Below are positions 1 through 11,949 of a stretch of DNA of 64,000 bases, piece by piece; position 1 is the stretch's first letter; each line of letters starts with the position of its first letter. The notes below the pieces were generated by a model that was given only the letters and a program-made list of their open reading frames with translations, did not search any database and had not been told where the DNA came from. Origin of the DNA: Glandiceps talaboti. Its lineage: Eukaryota; Hemichordata; Enteropneusta; Spengelidae. Where the stretch lies: assembly GCF_964340395.1 (NCBI RefSeq), contig NC_135571.1, positions 14,598,221-14,662,220 of the forward strand. The letters run 5' to 3'. A program made the translations under genes and the position numbers.

Positions 1-1057
1 CTGATAGTTTGCAAATGCATCAAACACGATTTCCTCGCAGTTGCAAACCATCAGTCCGATCGAAACCATAGCAACCACAATCTTTGTCAAGCAATATTAG
101 AAAGGCGCCTATAGATACATATTGGACTCAAATGATTCACAACATGTTCGTCATGGAAAAAGAAGGAAAAAAGAACCTCTTGGCAATGAATAAGTCTTGT
201 TAGGAGTAAATTGTTACCGATTTTGAAGTATTGACATGGTCTTCCTGTGATACAGAACCAAAATTAACTACAGATGTATACTCTTACATTGATCTGTACC
301 GTTTATAATTTGTAAGTGGTCGCCATTACTATACCATACGGAGAAATACCTGTTTGTTCTCTATCATCTATCTGGATTTCCTACCACTGAACTTCTCCAT
401 CCTTTTCTCCTATTTTGTAATATACATTAAATTACTCCGATATTTACTCATTAAATTAATCTACTTCAATTGATATCATCGCCCCATCCATCATGTCTTA
501 TCTTCTAAGATCAGAATCAACCATTGTCACCATGTAATCTGTATGTCTGTAGATTCTTGTTCCTACAAACACTCAGAATACAAAATTATGAGCTAGCAGA
601 CAAGATATCCCCATATCCTTGTACAATTGGTAAAATAATTATGGAAATGAATCATTTATATTGATCATGTTTTATAGAACACGTCCGTTTTGTTATCACC
701 AATGTATGTACCAAATTATAAATGATGGTTTAAAACTTGCATTCGTAAGATATTACCAAATTACTTAGATCAATGAGAGACGTTTATATAGACATCATTC
801 AATAGAATTACACACTACATCATCAGATTATATTGAATACGTGCTCATTGGTTATCACCAATGAATGCACAAAATTAGATGATCATTAATTATGCTAATA
901 ACTCACTTGAAATTAACTAATATTTACATCAACAATGTATACCAGTAATAGCACGTGTACCTTGTAATAACAACAAATAACAGTAACAGTAATAGCACTT
1001 GTTATCATCAAATTGTAATGAATTTGCATAATCACCGAACAGTGTTCTACTTTGAGC
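1..1057. other. AT-rich non-coding stretch with decayed interspersed repeat
   Basis: No gene-like reading frame is seen. Between about 640 and 900 there are degraded copies of a module also found at 5480-6300 and 18840-19060: an ATTCGTAAGATATT-like word followed by TACCAAATTA and a short AT-rich tail. Confidence 0.4.
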
Positions 1058-1470
1058 ATAGTATTCCAGTGTACAACTGATCACACCATGGAATTAAATT
1101 GCACCACTCTCATCATAGCATTCAAGTATACAACTCAGCATGGCATTCCAGTGTACGGTAGTCCATTCCAGTGTACAACTGTCATCATGGCGTTCCAGTG
1201 TATGGCTGTTATCATGGTATTCAAGTGTATGGCTGCTATCATGGCATTCAAGTGTTATCATGGCATTACAGTGTATGGCTGTTATTATGGCATCACAGTG
1301 TATGGCTGTTATCATGACATTCAAGTGTATGGCTGCTATCATGGCATTACAGTGTAAGGCTGTTATCATGGCATTCCAGTGTAAGGCTGTCATCATGGCA
1401 TTACAGTGTATGGCTGTTATTATGGCATTCAGGTGTATGGCTGTCATCATGGCATTCAAGTGTACGGCTT
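1058..1470. repeat. Minisatellite, about 27-bp unit
   Basis: About 14 imperfect copies of a 27-bp unit containing ATGGCATTACAGTGTATGGC followed by TGTTATC. The first few copies are diverged, for example CATTCCAGTGTACAACT. Because 27 is a multiple of three the array stays open on both strands, which explains several roughly 100-residue frames here. I regard them as non-coding. Confidence 0.85.
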
Positions 1471-3482
1471 TCAGTTTATCTATGGGTATATGTCATTACA
1501 TGTACAGTAAAAGTACCAGTACAGGTTAGGTTATCGGAGTTATAAAGCTGTACCTTACTTTCTTATATGAATACATGCACACATCAGTTATTGTCAAAAG
1601 TAGTGTGATTATGTTTGATATTTTAAGGTTTATAGGATCAGTTTTATAGTGTACCACAGGCTGAGGTCAACTGGGGGCGTTAGCCTGTTGTAGCAGGCAC
1701 TCTGTGACTACGTTACAGCTTCTAATTTGTAAACCCTTTAATCGCTACTCCATCTTTACTATTGGTTTAATCCCTAGCAGCTTGTATTCATCCCTATCAC
1801 AATGTTCAATTATAACTCAAGAACTTGTAAAGACGCTGTTGTGTCATATATCATTTGATTCTGTTGTCAAGATAAAATGAATGTTGGCCAATACTAAGAT
1901 ATTTATAAAAACCCATAACTCAGAATTCAAGACATATAACCAGCCGTGAAGAGAGTGTTCAAATGCTCGTGTACAAATGAAGCCGTTAGTCAAGTCAAGA
2001 TGTGTCCTTAGTTTGGCATAAATACATAAATTACAGCGTTAATTGATATTCACGTGGTTTACTCCAAGGTAAGCTGATATTAATCCTCACACTCTGTATT
2101 CTGTCACGTGACCCATTCGGTTAATGTTATATCTTATACTAACAAAATTTAAATATTCATGACGTCTGAAGGTCGGAAACTTTGTAAAAACTGTACAAAC
2201 GATTGGGTTTTTTACTGACGTTTATGAGATTAGTATGACAGTTCATCCACACCGTCGATTTTGAAAAGCACCGCTCGATAATAAATATTGAAGGTCAAAG
2301 CACAGCTGTTAAAGAAATGTCAATTCTTGTTCAAAAAGAGTACACAATTGTAGAGAATGGTCTTCGTCAAAGTTAACCCATTTTATGCTTTCGTGCCAAC
2401 TAGTGTTGGCAATAAGAGTATGGTATTTATTTTGTAGATATTGACAAATTTCAGTTCTATACACAGTGCTGATAATACGAGTGTAGTGTTTGCACTGTAG
2501 ACGATTATGTTAGCTCTACATAAACGAAGACCCACATTCGTTCATTTTTTTCGCTATTAAGCTGTTCCATATACTCATTGTAGCAAGCACCCTAAAGGCT
2601 TTAACTACTACATTGGCTTTACCTTTACAACATTCTTCCATTCATTCGCTTCCAGGGATTAAATGATCATGAGACAATAACCTTTGTAGATATCAAACTA
2701 TGCCATGATATGTATTAAGTGTCATGTGTAGTCCTCAGGGAAAGTAATTATCATGTAATACTTCATTGTTTCAATTACATCCACTAGAACGATGAAATCA
2801 ATTAACATAAAGGGGTTCTGGCAGCAACCAACAAATAAGCACTTAAGCCAAGTTTCTGAAAAGCTGAAATCTATCTCCATCTTCAGAAGAAATGGTACAT
2901 ACTTATTGCAATTTTCAAAGCGGTATGGTTGTTTTGTATTTACATAAATTATTGCCGTAGAGCGGCATCATGACTCTGTCTGAGTAGAGATACTTTAAAA
3001 TATCAACAATCAAACACAATAGAACGCTAACGAGTTTATCTTGCATTAACATAATCTGCATCACTGTAAATGAAGTAAAAACAGGGATATCGCTAAATTG
3101 GTGGGGAGACTTTTGAGGTTTGAGCGATTTCTAAATAACACAGGTGTAGGAATGGTGTACTTTTGACTTAATCAAGTATGTGTTGACAAATTCACAGCTC
3201 ACATTTCCTTTGTCATTACAAGGCCAAACGTGACTTATAAAGTAATGATCCCATTTTTTCTCGAATTGGTATCCGACCTGCAAACAATCCGGATTTTCCT
3301 GTTACCGGTGTAAAGTTTACGACCACAATAGTGTAATCCATAATTATACACGGTTCTTGTCTTTGACAATTTCAGCACATGTTTGGATTGAATGAAGACC
3401 AAACTTGAAAAGAAGTAACATTATTGACGTACTAAATGATAAGAAATGTAAGCAGCAAATATTATATTTAATCTGTGCAATT
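1471..3482. other. Unassigned intergenic sequence
   Basis: AT-rich sequence with no convincing gene. A short perfect palindrome (TGCCAACTAGTGTTGGCA) lies near 2396-2413. Confidence 0.4.
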
Positions 3483-3920
3483 AGTGTTTTGTGTTTGATA
3501 ATAACATGGTAGTGTACAATGAACTCCGTTTTGTGTTTGATAGTAATATGGTAGTGTACAATGAACTCCGTTTTGTGTTTGATAGTAATATGGTAGTGTA
3601 CAATGAACTCCCTGTTTTGTGTTTGATAGTAACATGGTATACGTAGTGTACAATGAACTCCCTGTTTTGTGTTTGATAGTAATATGGTAGTGTACAATGA
3701 ACTCCCTGTTTTGTGTTTGATAGTAATGTGGTAGTGTACAATGAACTCCCTGTTTTGTGTTTGATAGTAATATGGTAGTGTACAATGAACTCCCTGTTTT
3801 GTGTTTGATAGTAATATGGTAGTGTACAATGAACTCCCTGTTTTGTGTTTGATAGTAATATGGTAGTGTACAATGAACTCCCTGTTTTGTGTTTGATGTA
3901 ACATGGTAGTGTACAATGAA
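3483..3920. repeat. Minisatellite, 42/44-bp unit
   Basis: About ten copies of a unit reading TAGTGTACAATGAACTCC, then TGTTTTGTGTTTGATAGTAA and TATGG. The first copies lack two bases (42 bp) and the rest are 44 bp. One copy carries a short ATACG insertion near 3637. Minus-strand frames of 105 to 190 residues here are repeat shadows. Confidence 0.9.
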
Positions 3921-4012
3921 CAGATAACAATATAAGTGACGTGTTAAACTTTGACTTCCTGTGCGAGTTGATCCAACAATTCACAAGCCGAGTTTATATA
4001 TCGTACTCTGGT

Positions 4013-4067
4013 CTACCTACCTACATACCTACCTACTTACCTACCTACCTACCTACCTACCTACCTA
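4013..4067. repeat. (CTAC)n microsatellite
   Basis: Nearly pure CTAC/ACCT tetranucleotide run with two substitutions. Confidence 0.95.
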
Positions 4068-5479
4068 TAAACGTATCGTGTATGTACATCATATATCTTC
4101 TATTAATTGAATAACAATTTTTGTTAATGTTAATATAGATAGATCCAACTGTTATTACAGCATGTCATTTACATTTTCTATGTCATATCCTATTATATAT
4201 CAACCAAGACAGTGTCATCTTCTGGCACAAGAAGGTTAAAAGCTAGATAGCCTGATGGTCAAAAAAAGAAGAATTGTGTTTATACCTATGTGATATCGAT
4301 TCTTGTAATTGCTGCACGGTGTAAGCAGTTTGTTATCTAGTAGTTTATTATTCATTAGTGTGTATCGTTGATTATGGCCAGTACTGTGCAGCATTGACTA
4401 TATTGCACCGTGCTTCGTGTTCCGTCTTAAACAAATTCGATGTGATTTATCTGAGTAACTGCCATTACTCATTGTCAAGGGCACAGAGCTGAATCTGAAA
4501 GATCCATCACCTACCCGTAATCTATATAATATGCTACATCACTTTGCAACACAACTAATGCAATTAAGGCCATGTAACAGGTGTGGATAAACGTGGAAAT
4601 GTACTTATCAGCATAGGTCCTATTATAGTGAACAGGACGAGGCTGACTAGCATCATTATACATAGAATTGTATTGCTGGTTTTGCACCTGCGATGATTTA
4701 TGCCTTTATACTATGAAGGTTCTATAACTTCTCACATCTAATCTTGTGATTGGGTGTCTTGAGCGTCAATAGTATGTGATTGCTCAGTGCAATACTATTA
4801 ATGTTTCAAGGTCAGGTCAGCTTAGTACAAAACGATTTTATACATTATCATTTAATACGTTTGTCAAAATACTCAGTTGTCCACAAACTGTATGATTAAG
4901 TCACTGTTCTTGATAGTTAATCGGTTTATTCAATATTGTTTTCAAATGTGACCTATTCCCACTCCCCGATTTCTTGTAGTTAGCAGAAACATGTCTTTCT
5001 TTGCTACTGTAGACAAAATCGAGTATATGGTTTGATGGGCTTACATTTTCGATTCGCAAAAAAATCACAAAACGAAGAATTACAGTCTTCTACATAATTG
5101 TTAATACTTCATATTCTACTGTGAGAACAGGTTGGGTTTATTTTTAAAACGTGTTCAAGGTACCATACGAGTTAAACACCTACAATATTAGATATACATT
5201 CTTTGTACATACTAGTACTTGTATACACTTCGTTAATAGCAGACTACACCACACTGTTCTCATACTTAACCAGTGTTGGTTCATTTTGTAAATGTGATTT
5301 GAATGCCTCCCATTGTTTGAATGCCTCCCATAAGGACAAAATCATATATTTCTGCTCCTGCACACATTGTTTAAATGCAAAATCATTGGTTATGCGAAAG
5401 GACCGTTAAGATGATCACCTATATGAACAAGCTTGCAAGGACATATTCACTTCTTTGCCAAACGTGCATGTACTAGATA
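4068..5479. other. Unassigned intergenic sequence
   Basis: No gene, RNA gene or element could be supported. A 68-codon frame at 5203-5409 has no recognisable content. Confidence 0.4.
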
Positions 5480-6093
5480 ATCTGAAATTTAAACATTGCA
5501 TTCTAAAGGTATTGCCTAATTCACAAAAAATTTATTTTTGCAAATTACATATCATAGTTAGAAATTAAATTAAAAACGACATCAAACACGTTTGAATTGC
5601 TATAGTTGAAGTTCGTTTTCTAAAGCTATAACCTAATTGCCGAAAAATCATTAATAATGCAAATTAGTCATAACTAGAAAATTATGCTACCAGGCATTAT
5701 AGGATATGTGTGATTTGTTATGGATGATGTATGTGCCAAATTACATGACATTTGAAATGTGTATTCTTAAGATAAGGCATAATTAATGGAAATCATTAAT
5801 TATTCAAATTACCCATTAACAGTACAACCTGGGTTTATAGGACATGTGTGATTTCTAACGGTTGATGTATGTATCAAATGTTGCAAAAGTATAATTCAAA
5901 GTATAATTTCGTAAAGTATAGTCTAATTACTAAACCATAATTTATGCAAATGACTAATTATTATTTCTTAGATGTTTACCAGAATCTTATAATTTCTCGT
6001 CAGTATGTGTAGCAAGTTTCATTAGAATCGTCGCAGTAGTTTTTACCTTCCGTAAGGAAGGTCTTAATATAGTGATGAAGTATGTGTGTCTGT

Positions 6094-6166
<73 letters not shown>

Positions 6167-6310
6167 AGTGTCACCATTTCCGAAAAAACGGCTGCATCAA
6201 TTCAAACGAAATTTCATAGACACGTTCTGTAGGGTAATGGCCAGAACTGATTAGGTTTTGATGATAATCCGATGAATATTATAATAATGACCAATTTGAG
6301 TAATTAATCG
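5480..6310. repeat. Modular interspersed repeat ending in a GT microsatellite
   Basis: At least three diverged copies of a roughly 120-bp module (words CTAATTACCGAAAA, CATTAATTATGCAAATTA, GATGTATGTACCAAATT) run from 5490 to 6030. They are followed by AGCAAGTTTCATTAGAAT and the near-palindrome ACCTTCCGTAAGGAAGGT. After the GT tract the same closing module recurs inverted (ACGGCTGCATCAATTCAAAC at about 6189), so two copies meet at the microsatellite. The family is also present at 18840-19200. Confidence 0.6.
6096..6163. repeat. (GT)n microsatellite
   Basis: Uninterrupted GT dinucleotide run of about 34 units inside the interspersed repeat above. Confidence 0.97.
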
Positions 6311-6316
6311 ATCAAA

Positions 6317-6558
6317 CGAGTATAAAGTTGGCGTCAAATTCAGATTCAGATTCAGGTAGCTTTATCTTATGAACGTTATATTGAGCATCATGTGGCCTCA
6401 GATCTGAAGACACTCGACGGACTCAAACCTGAAATAATACCGTTGAGACTACAGGGAAGGATTCTGCTTCACTGCCGTCGAGTGTATTCGGATCTGAGGC
6501 TATCTGACGCTCAATCTGACGCTACCTGAATCTGAATCTGAGGCCAACTTTATACTCG
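6317..6558. mobile_element. Foldback MITE-like element, 242 bp
   Basis: The ends are perfect 16-nt inverted repeats (CGAGTATAAAGTTGGC at the left, its complement at the right). The inverted match continues inward through ATTCAGATTCAGGTAGC against GCTACCTGAATCTGAAT, and again as GCCTCAGATCTGAAGACACT-like sequence against its complement, leaving a central loop of about 60 to 70 nt. There is no coding capacity. This is typical of non-autonomous DNA transposon derivatives. No clear target-site duplication is visible, so the superfamily is open. Confidence 0.7.
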
Positions 6559-7542
6559 TGCTCTACATAGTTCTACACTGAGAAAGACTTTGTTTTCAGG
6601 GGTTTCGTATGTGCCAACCTTATTTTGTGTTTCCCGTGGATCTGCACTCTGCATTGGCTGGACAAACACAAGAAAAAAGAAGACCGAGGCAGGGTATTTA
6701 ACTTGAATCAAACTCACCAGAAAACATTTGTTTTTCTTGGCCTTAAAATAGGTTTACAATGAGCGCAGAGTTCACAAACGGGTGAAATATTTATCATCGT
6801 TTCAATTTCGTCAAATATGGACTTATCATTTTCAAATTTCACACACTAATGCGCAGATGAATAAAGAGAAATCATGTCTTATTAGATTTTCGATTAGAAG
6901 TTTAGGAAGTATTATATTGACCTCGAACCGTCTCCTTTTTACCGTGTTCTTTTCCGATTTCTCTCGATAACAAACTACCGCTGTTTGTTGCAAGGCTTGT
7001 ACATAATCATTTATCTAGCTCTGTATCTCAGGATATAAATACACTCTCACATATTTATCAAGTGTAATAATCTATAATTTATACCCAAATCATGTGTGTG
7101 GTCAAAATATGGAAAATAGACGAAGCCGCGCCTAGCCTACAAAGAAATTTTCGCGACAATGTATCAATAATGGTGACCTATACATTGACCTCTATATAAT
7201 TAGTGTACAGTGAGGGTGCACCACTCAACAAAACCTTGAGTAGTGATGTGTAAACTCGTGGTGGGACAGAAGGAAGTTCAACATGCACATGCCATATCCC
7301 GGGTATGTAGGGGATCACGAAAGCCGAGTGACGTCGAGGATGGCAACCTTTCCTGTGCTGAGAATAGGAGGCGTGGCGGGTATTTCAACAACATTTTTGA
7401 CAACTAACTTTCATTGGGACTTGACGAATCACAGATATAGAGCTAAATTTCTTGCATAAATCATGAAATTCCTTACGGAAGGCATTCAATTTAAATCTGG
7501 TTTAAAGATATCTTGCCCACATACACCATAACACAAACTCGG
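6559..7542. other. Unassigned sequence with a dispersed inverted match at 7029-7150
   Basis: No gene is supported. The stretch 7029-7150 (ACACTCTCACATATTTATCA, then AAAATATGGAAAATAGACGA) matches the complement of 18680-18795, so it belongs to a dispersed repeat. Near 7469 the word AATTCCTTACGGAAGGC resembles the boundary of the interspersed repeat family that ends in CAGA microsatellites. Confidence 0.45.
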
Positions 7543-7543
7543 C

Positions 7544-7596
<53 letters not shown>

Positions 7597-7642
7597 GGCA
7601 GGCAGGCAGTCAGTCAAACAGACACGCAGGCAGGCAGGCAGT

Positions 7643-7690
<48 letters not shown>
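7543..7690. repeat. (CAGA)n microsatellite
   Basis: CAGA/CAGG tetranucleotide tract of about 37 units with a few interruptions (GGCAGGCAGTCAGTCAAA). The 69-codon frame over it is a repeat shadow. Confidence 0.96.
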
Positions 7691-8020
7691 AGTGTAACAT
7701 AACATCCCCTTACGAGATATAAAGCACGGTTAGGAACTAGCAGAATTGACGACAGGGTGCCAAAGGACAAATAGGGCCACGAAAACATTTTGTGGTGTGA
7801 AGACAGAGGGACACTTGAAAATTCTAATGGTTAGAAAGGGGCTAAAATATTTTGCACATGGTTTCACCAAATGAAACCCCTGGTCTTTTAGAATGTACAT
7901 TTGCCAAATTAGTTGCGGACGGCATGCATTTCTTATGAGGCAGGTGATTTATTTATTCATTTATCTATTTAATAACAAGATATCTCTGGAGAAAATTATT
8001 GTCTCAAACAAAATTGGACA

Positions 8021-9169
8021 TAAGGGACCAGTCAGTTTCTCCAGCGGGGGGGGGGGGTCGGTCGGTGGATTCTTCCATTGCGCCAACAAAAAGTCACTGA
8101 CCCCCTATCTGTAAAACCGAAAACATGCTGACCCCCCCCCCGTCACTTAATTCTAAAACATGGTGATCCCCCCCCCCATATCATATTCACATGATAGGTA
8201 ATTTTGATCGTGACTCTGTGTGGACTGCTTGACCATCTTGCAAATACTTTACAAGATCCCGGGAAAGGACTAGAGCTATCATATGATTATTGACTACACA
8301 GGGTAAATATATTCCTAAAAGAGTTAAATAGCATCTTGACAGTGAAAGGTACGGGAAGACTTGCGAAGAGAATATGTACCGGGGTACACCTCTCATGGGG
8401 TCTCCCCCTAGAAGTCCTGGATTTTTTTTACTCTGAAAAGTCAATTTTGAGACCATTCAGACACTTTCAGACCATACTTTCCAAGCTTTACAAGATAGTA
8501 CAAACATGTAAAAACAACTACATAGGGTTGAAATATTTTTGAAATATAGTTTGATAGCATCTTGACAGTAAGAGTGGAAGAGCTTGACACTGGACTGTAC
8601 ACCTCATGTGGGGGGGGGGTCCTAGGGGGTCTCCCCCCAGATGTCCTGGAGGTTTTATTACTCTTAAAGCCAATTTTAGGCTATTCAGGCCCTTTCAAGC
8701 AATAACCTCCAAAGTTAAATGGCACCATTATGATAAAGGTCAACACATCTAATGGTAGTATCATTGGTAGGGGAGATTTGGAATTTTAAGGCAATTTTAG
8801 ACTATTTTGGCAAACATTTCACATCTTTAAAAGACAATATCATCTCATTAGCATAGGGTGAAAGTGTTTAAGAAAAGCTTAATACCATTGATTGTTGGTT
8901 GGTTGAATGCACGAGTGACCTCTGGGGGTAAGGGATTCCTTGGGGTTTTCCCCTGGCAGATCTGGAGGATTTTTTGTTTCTATTAATGCAATTTTTTGGT
9001 TATTCATAGCCTTTGAGATAATATTTCCAAGCTTCGAAAAGCTAACGTAAATGCAAGTTTTAAATGAGTTTCCAATGTCACATAAAAGTGGGCCTGTAAC
9101 ATTGTCATTGGTATAGGGGCATTAATTACTTACATGACATGTTCTGTAACTAGTGTGGTAGCTAGGTAA

Positions 9170-9204
<35 letters not shown>

Positions 9205-9451
9205 TTATGTTTGAAGTCTTACGTGAAGTAATAATGAAAATTGATGTAAGAAACAGGGACAAGAACAAATATTTACATGTACCACATTTCAGACAAGGCT
9301 ATATGCCATTGTAGAAAGGGATTTTTTCTTCCATCACAATCCAAAACACAATGAACACAATTTTCAAAACAGCATGACTGCCAATTTCAAAAATAGGGTG
9401 ACCCCCTACCAATCCACCCCCCCCCCGCCGAAGAAACTGACCAGTCCCTAA
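8021..9451. mobile_element. G-tract-rich element with terminal inverted repeats, about 1.43 kb
   Basis: The left end reads TAAGGGACCAGTCAGTTTCT, then a long G tract and TCGGTCGGTGGA. The right end is its complement with few mismatches: TCCACC, a C tract, then AGAAACTGACCAGTCCCTAA. Inside are three diverged copies (about 8330, 8555 and 8880) of a block with TAGCATCTTGACAGT, a GGGGTCTCCCCC-like motif, CCTGGA plus a T tract, and a tail like TTTCCAAGCTT. No transposase frame is visible. It is likely a non-autonomous or decayed DNA transposon, though the chance that the ends belong to two separate insertions remains. Confidence 0.5.
9169..9203. repeat. (TGTATA)n microsatellite
   Basis: About six units of a TATATG hexamer within the G-tract-rich element. 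Confidence 0.9.
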
Positions 9452-9611
9452 GGAGTAGTTGCTTACCTTGTACGTTTGCACACATTTGTTTGCATCTGAT
9501 TCAGTCATTTACCTACCATATATTTATATTCGAGGCAGTTGATAGCTAAGAGAATGTGAAATGTATGGGTCTACATATTTATTTATATATTCTATGGATT
9601 TCACAGACGTA

Positions 9612-9910
9612 TATGGGGTATTTTATCCCTATAAATGGCCTCCCACATGTCATTATTTTCAAAAAAGTGTCCAATGTGGGAGACACCCCCTCCCCACCAA
9701 CCACCATAGTGATGTAAGTTGTTTGTTTTCAAATAAGGAGTGGGGGAAAAACGTGGTCGCTACCTCCACGTATAGGTTACAGTCAAATGTAAGATTTCTC
9801 ATTGGAAAACCAACATCTATTTGTAAAGATACTGCTTATTGAATATCGACTTTGAAATAGATTGCCATTATTACTGTAATGTAGTGTTCCGTACAATTGT
9901 ACATCTCCAG
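9612..9910 (+). repeat. Diverged third copy of the 1.07-kb dispersed repeat (partial)
   Basis: The words TAAATGGCCTCCCACATGTC, TTATTTTCAA, a TACCTCC-GTATAGGTTA block and a GATTGCCATTATTACTGTA-like stretch run in the same order as 24760-25040 (TAAATGGCCTCCTACACTGT, TTATTTTCAA, TACCTCCTTGTGTAGGTTA). Divergence is much greater than between the copies at 23999 and 41138, so this is an older relic. Confidence 0.4.
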
Positions 9911-10086
9911 AATGCGAGAGGGTTCCACATAATTGTACAAATGACATTTCTGTGTAGCACTCGACAGGACGGTCGGGGGAACTACGAAAATTCCTGAGGT
10001 TCATTTCGAAGCAGGCAAGAAATGTTTTGTGTGCTGAGGGGGTGGGGCACTGCGAAAAACAAATTGGTTTATCGGACATGTGTGGG

Positions 10087-10221
10087 CTATCATTGGATAT
10101 GAATGTCGCATTAACCCTGAACATGAATAGGCTATCGTATGTTGTGTATGTCGTGCTAACCGTGAACATGAATATGCTATCATTATATATGTATGTCGTG
10201 TTAACCCTGGACATCTGAGCC
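10087..10221. repeat. Three tandem 45-bp units
   Basis: Three consecutive 45-bp blocks starting CTATC, each containing ATGT(C)G-TAACC-TGAACATGAATA. They account for the overlapping 60 to 140 residue frames here on both strands. Confidence 0.8.
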
Positions 10222-10538
10222 TTATTTTACTGAAAATAAGCAATTTCGTTCGAAGCTAATGCCTGCTAGAATGCGATTTAGATGATTTGATTGGATATGT
10301 GACCTCACAAGACGATAGTGTCGTACTGACTAACTTACCATTTAACCTTTCACACTCTGACAACTGTTTTAAATTGCTAAATAGTGGAACTCTGTATAGT
10401 CTGACGAAATACATATTATCATCTTTACAGTTACAACGCTTAAGTCCAAGTTTTCGTTAAATTACGTCACTACGAGCCGTTTCATACTAAAGTTGATATT
10501 TACAGTGAACTTGATACTGACAACCTCGATTACTTAGT
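10222..10538. other. Unassigned spacer
   Basis: No feature is seen between the 45-bp repeats and the 33-bp array. Confidence 0.4.
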
Positions 10539-11949
10539 ATGGTTATCAGTTACTTACCCTGTGTACTAAACTTAGTTACCAAATGGTTATCTTGTGTCCT
10601 ACATGGTTATCGGTTGTGTACTAATCATGGTTATCAGTTGGTTACCTCGTGTACTAAGTATGGTTATCAGTTGGTTACTTCGTGTACTAAGTATGGTTAT
10701 CAGTTGGTTACTTCGTGTACTAAGTATGGTTATCAGTTGGTTACCTCGTGTACTAAGCATGGTTATCAGTTGGTTACTTCGTGTACTAAGTATGGTTATC
10801 AGTTGGTTACCTCGTGTACTAAGCATGGTTATCAGATGGTTATCTCGAGTACTAAGCATGGTTATCAGTTGGTTACTTCGTGTACTAAGTATGGTTATCA
10901 GTTGGTTACCTCGTGTACTAAATATGGTTATTAGATGGTTACCTCGTGTACTAAGTATGGTTATCAGTTGGTTACCTCGTGTACTAAATATGGTTATTAG
11001 ATGGTTACCTCGTGTACTAAGCATGGTTATTAGATGGTTACTTCGTGTACTAAGCATGGTTATCAGTTGGTTACCTCGTGTACTAAGCATGGTTATCAGA
11101 TGGTTACCTCGTGTACTAAGCATGGTTATCAGATGGTTACCTCGTGTACTAAGCATGGTTATCAGTTGGTTACCTCGTGTACTAAGCATGGTTATCAGAT
11201 GGTTACCTCGTGTACTAAGTATGGTTATCAGTTGGTTACTTCGTGTACTAAGCATGGTTATCAGTTGGTTACCTCGTGTACTAAGCATGGTTATCAGTTG
11301 GTTACTTCGTGTACTAAGTATGGTTATCAGTTGGTTACCTCGTGTACTAAGCATGGTTATCAGTTGGTTACCTCGTGTACTAAGCATGGTTATCAGTTGG
11401 TTACCTCGTGTACTAAGCATGGTTATCAGTTGGTTACTTCGTGTACTAAGCATGGTTATCAGTTGGTTACTTCGTGTACTAAGCATGGTTATCAGTTGGT
11501 TACCTCGTGTACTAAGCATGGTTATCAGTTGGTTACCTCGTGTACTAAGCATGGTTATCAGTTGGTTACCTCGTGTACTAAGCATGGTTATCAGTTGGTT
11601 ACCTCGTGTACTAAGCATGGTTATCAGTTGGTTACCTCGTGTACTAAGCATGGTTATCAGTTGGTTACCTCGTGTACTAAGCATGGTTATCAGTTGGTTA
11701 CCTCGTGTACTAAGCATGGTTATCAGTTGGTTACCTCGTGTACTAAGCATGGTTATCAGTTGGTTACCTCGTGTACTAAGCATGGTTATCAGTTGGTTAC
11801 CTCGTGTACTAAGTATGGTTATCAGTTGGTTACCTCGTGTACTAAGCATGGTTATCAGTTGATTACTTCGTGTACTAAGTATGGTTATCAGTTGGTTACC
11901 TCGTGTACTAAGCATGGTTATCTGATGGTTATCTCGTGTACTAAGCATG
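10539..11949. repeat. 33-bp minisatellite, subfamily A
   Basis: About 40 regular copies of a 33-bp unit: ATGGTTATCAGTTGGTTACC, then TCGTGTACTAAGC, preceded by a few irregular copies. Main variants are TTACTT for TTACCT, AGTATGG for AGCATGG, and CAGATGG for CAGTTGG. The unit has no stop in several frames, giving open frames of 422 (+), 463 (-) and 314 (+) residues. These are composed only of the repeated 11-residue block and I reject them as genes. It continues in register into subfamily B. Confidence 0.95.

Noticed and set aside
4013-4067. Telomere-like repeat
   Set aside because: The tract is a CTAC tetranucleotide, not TTAGGG or a known telomeric variant.
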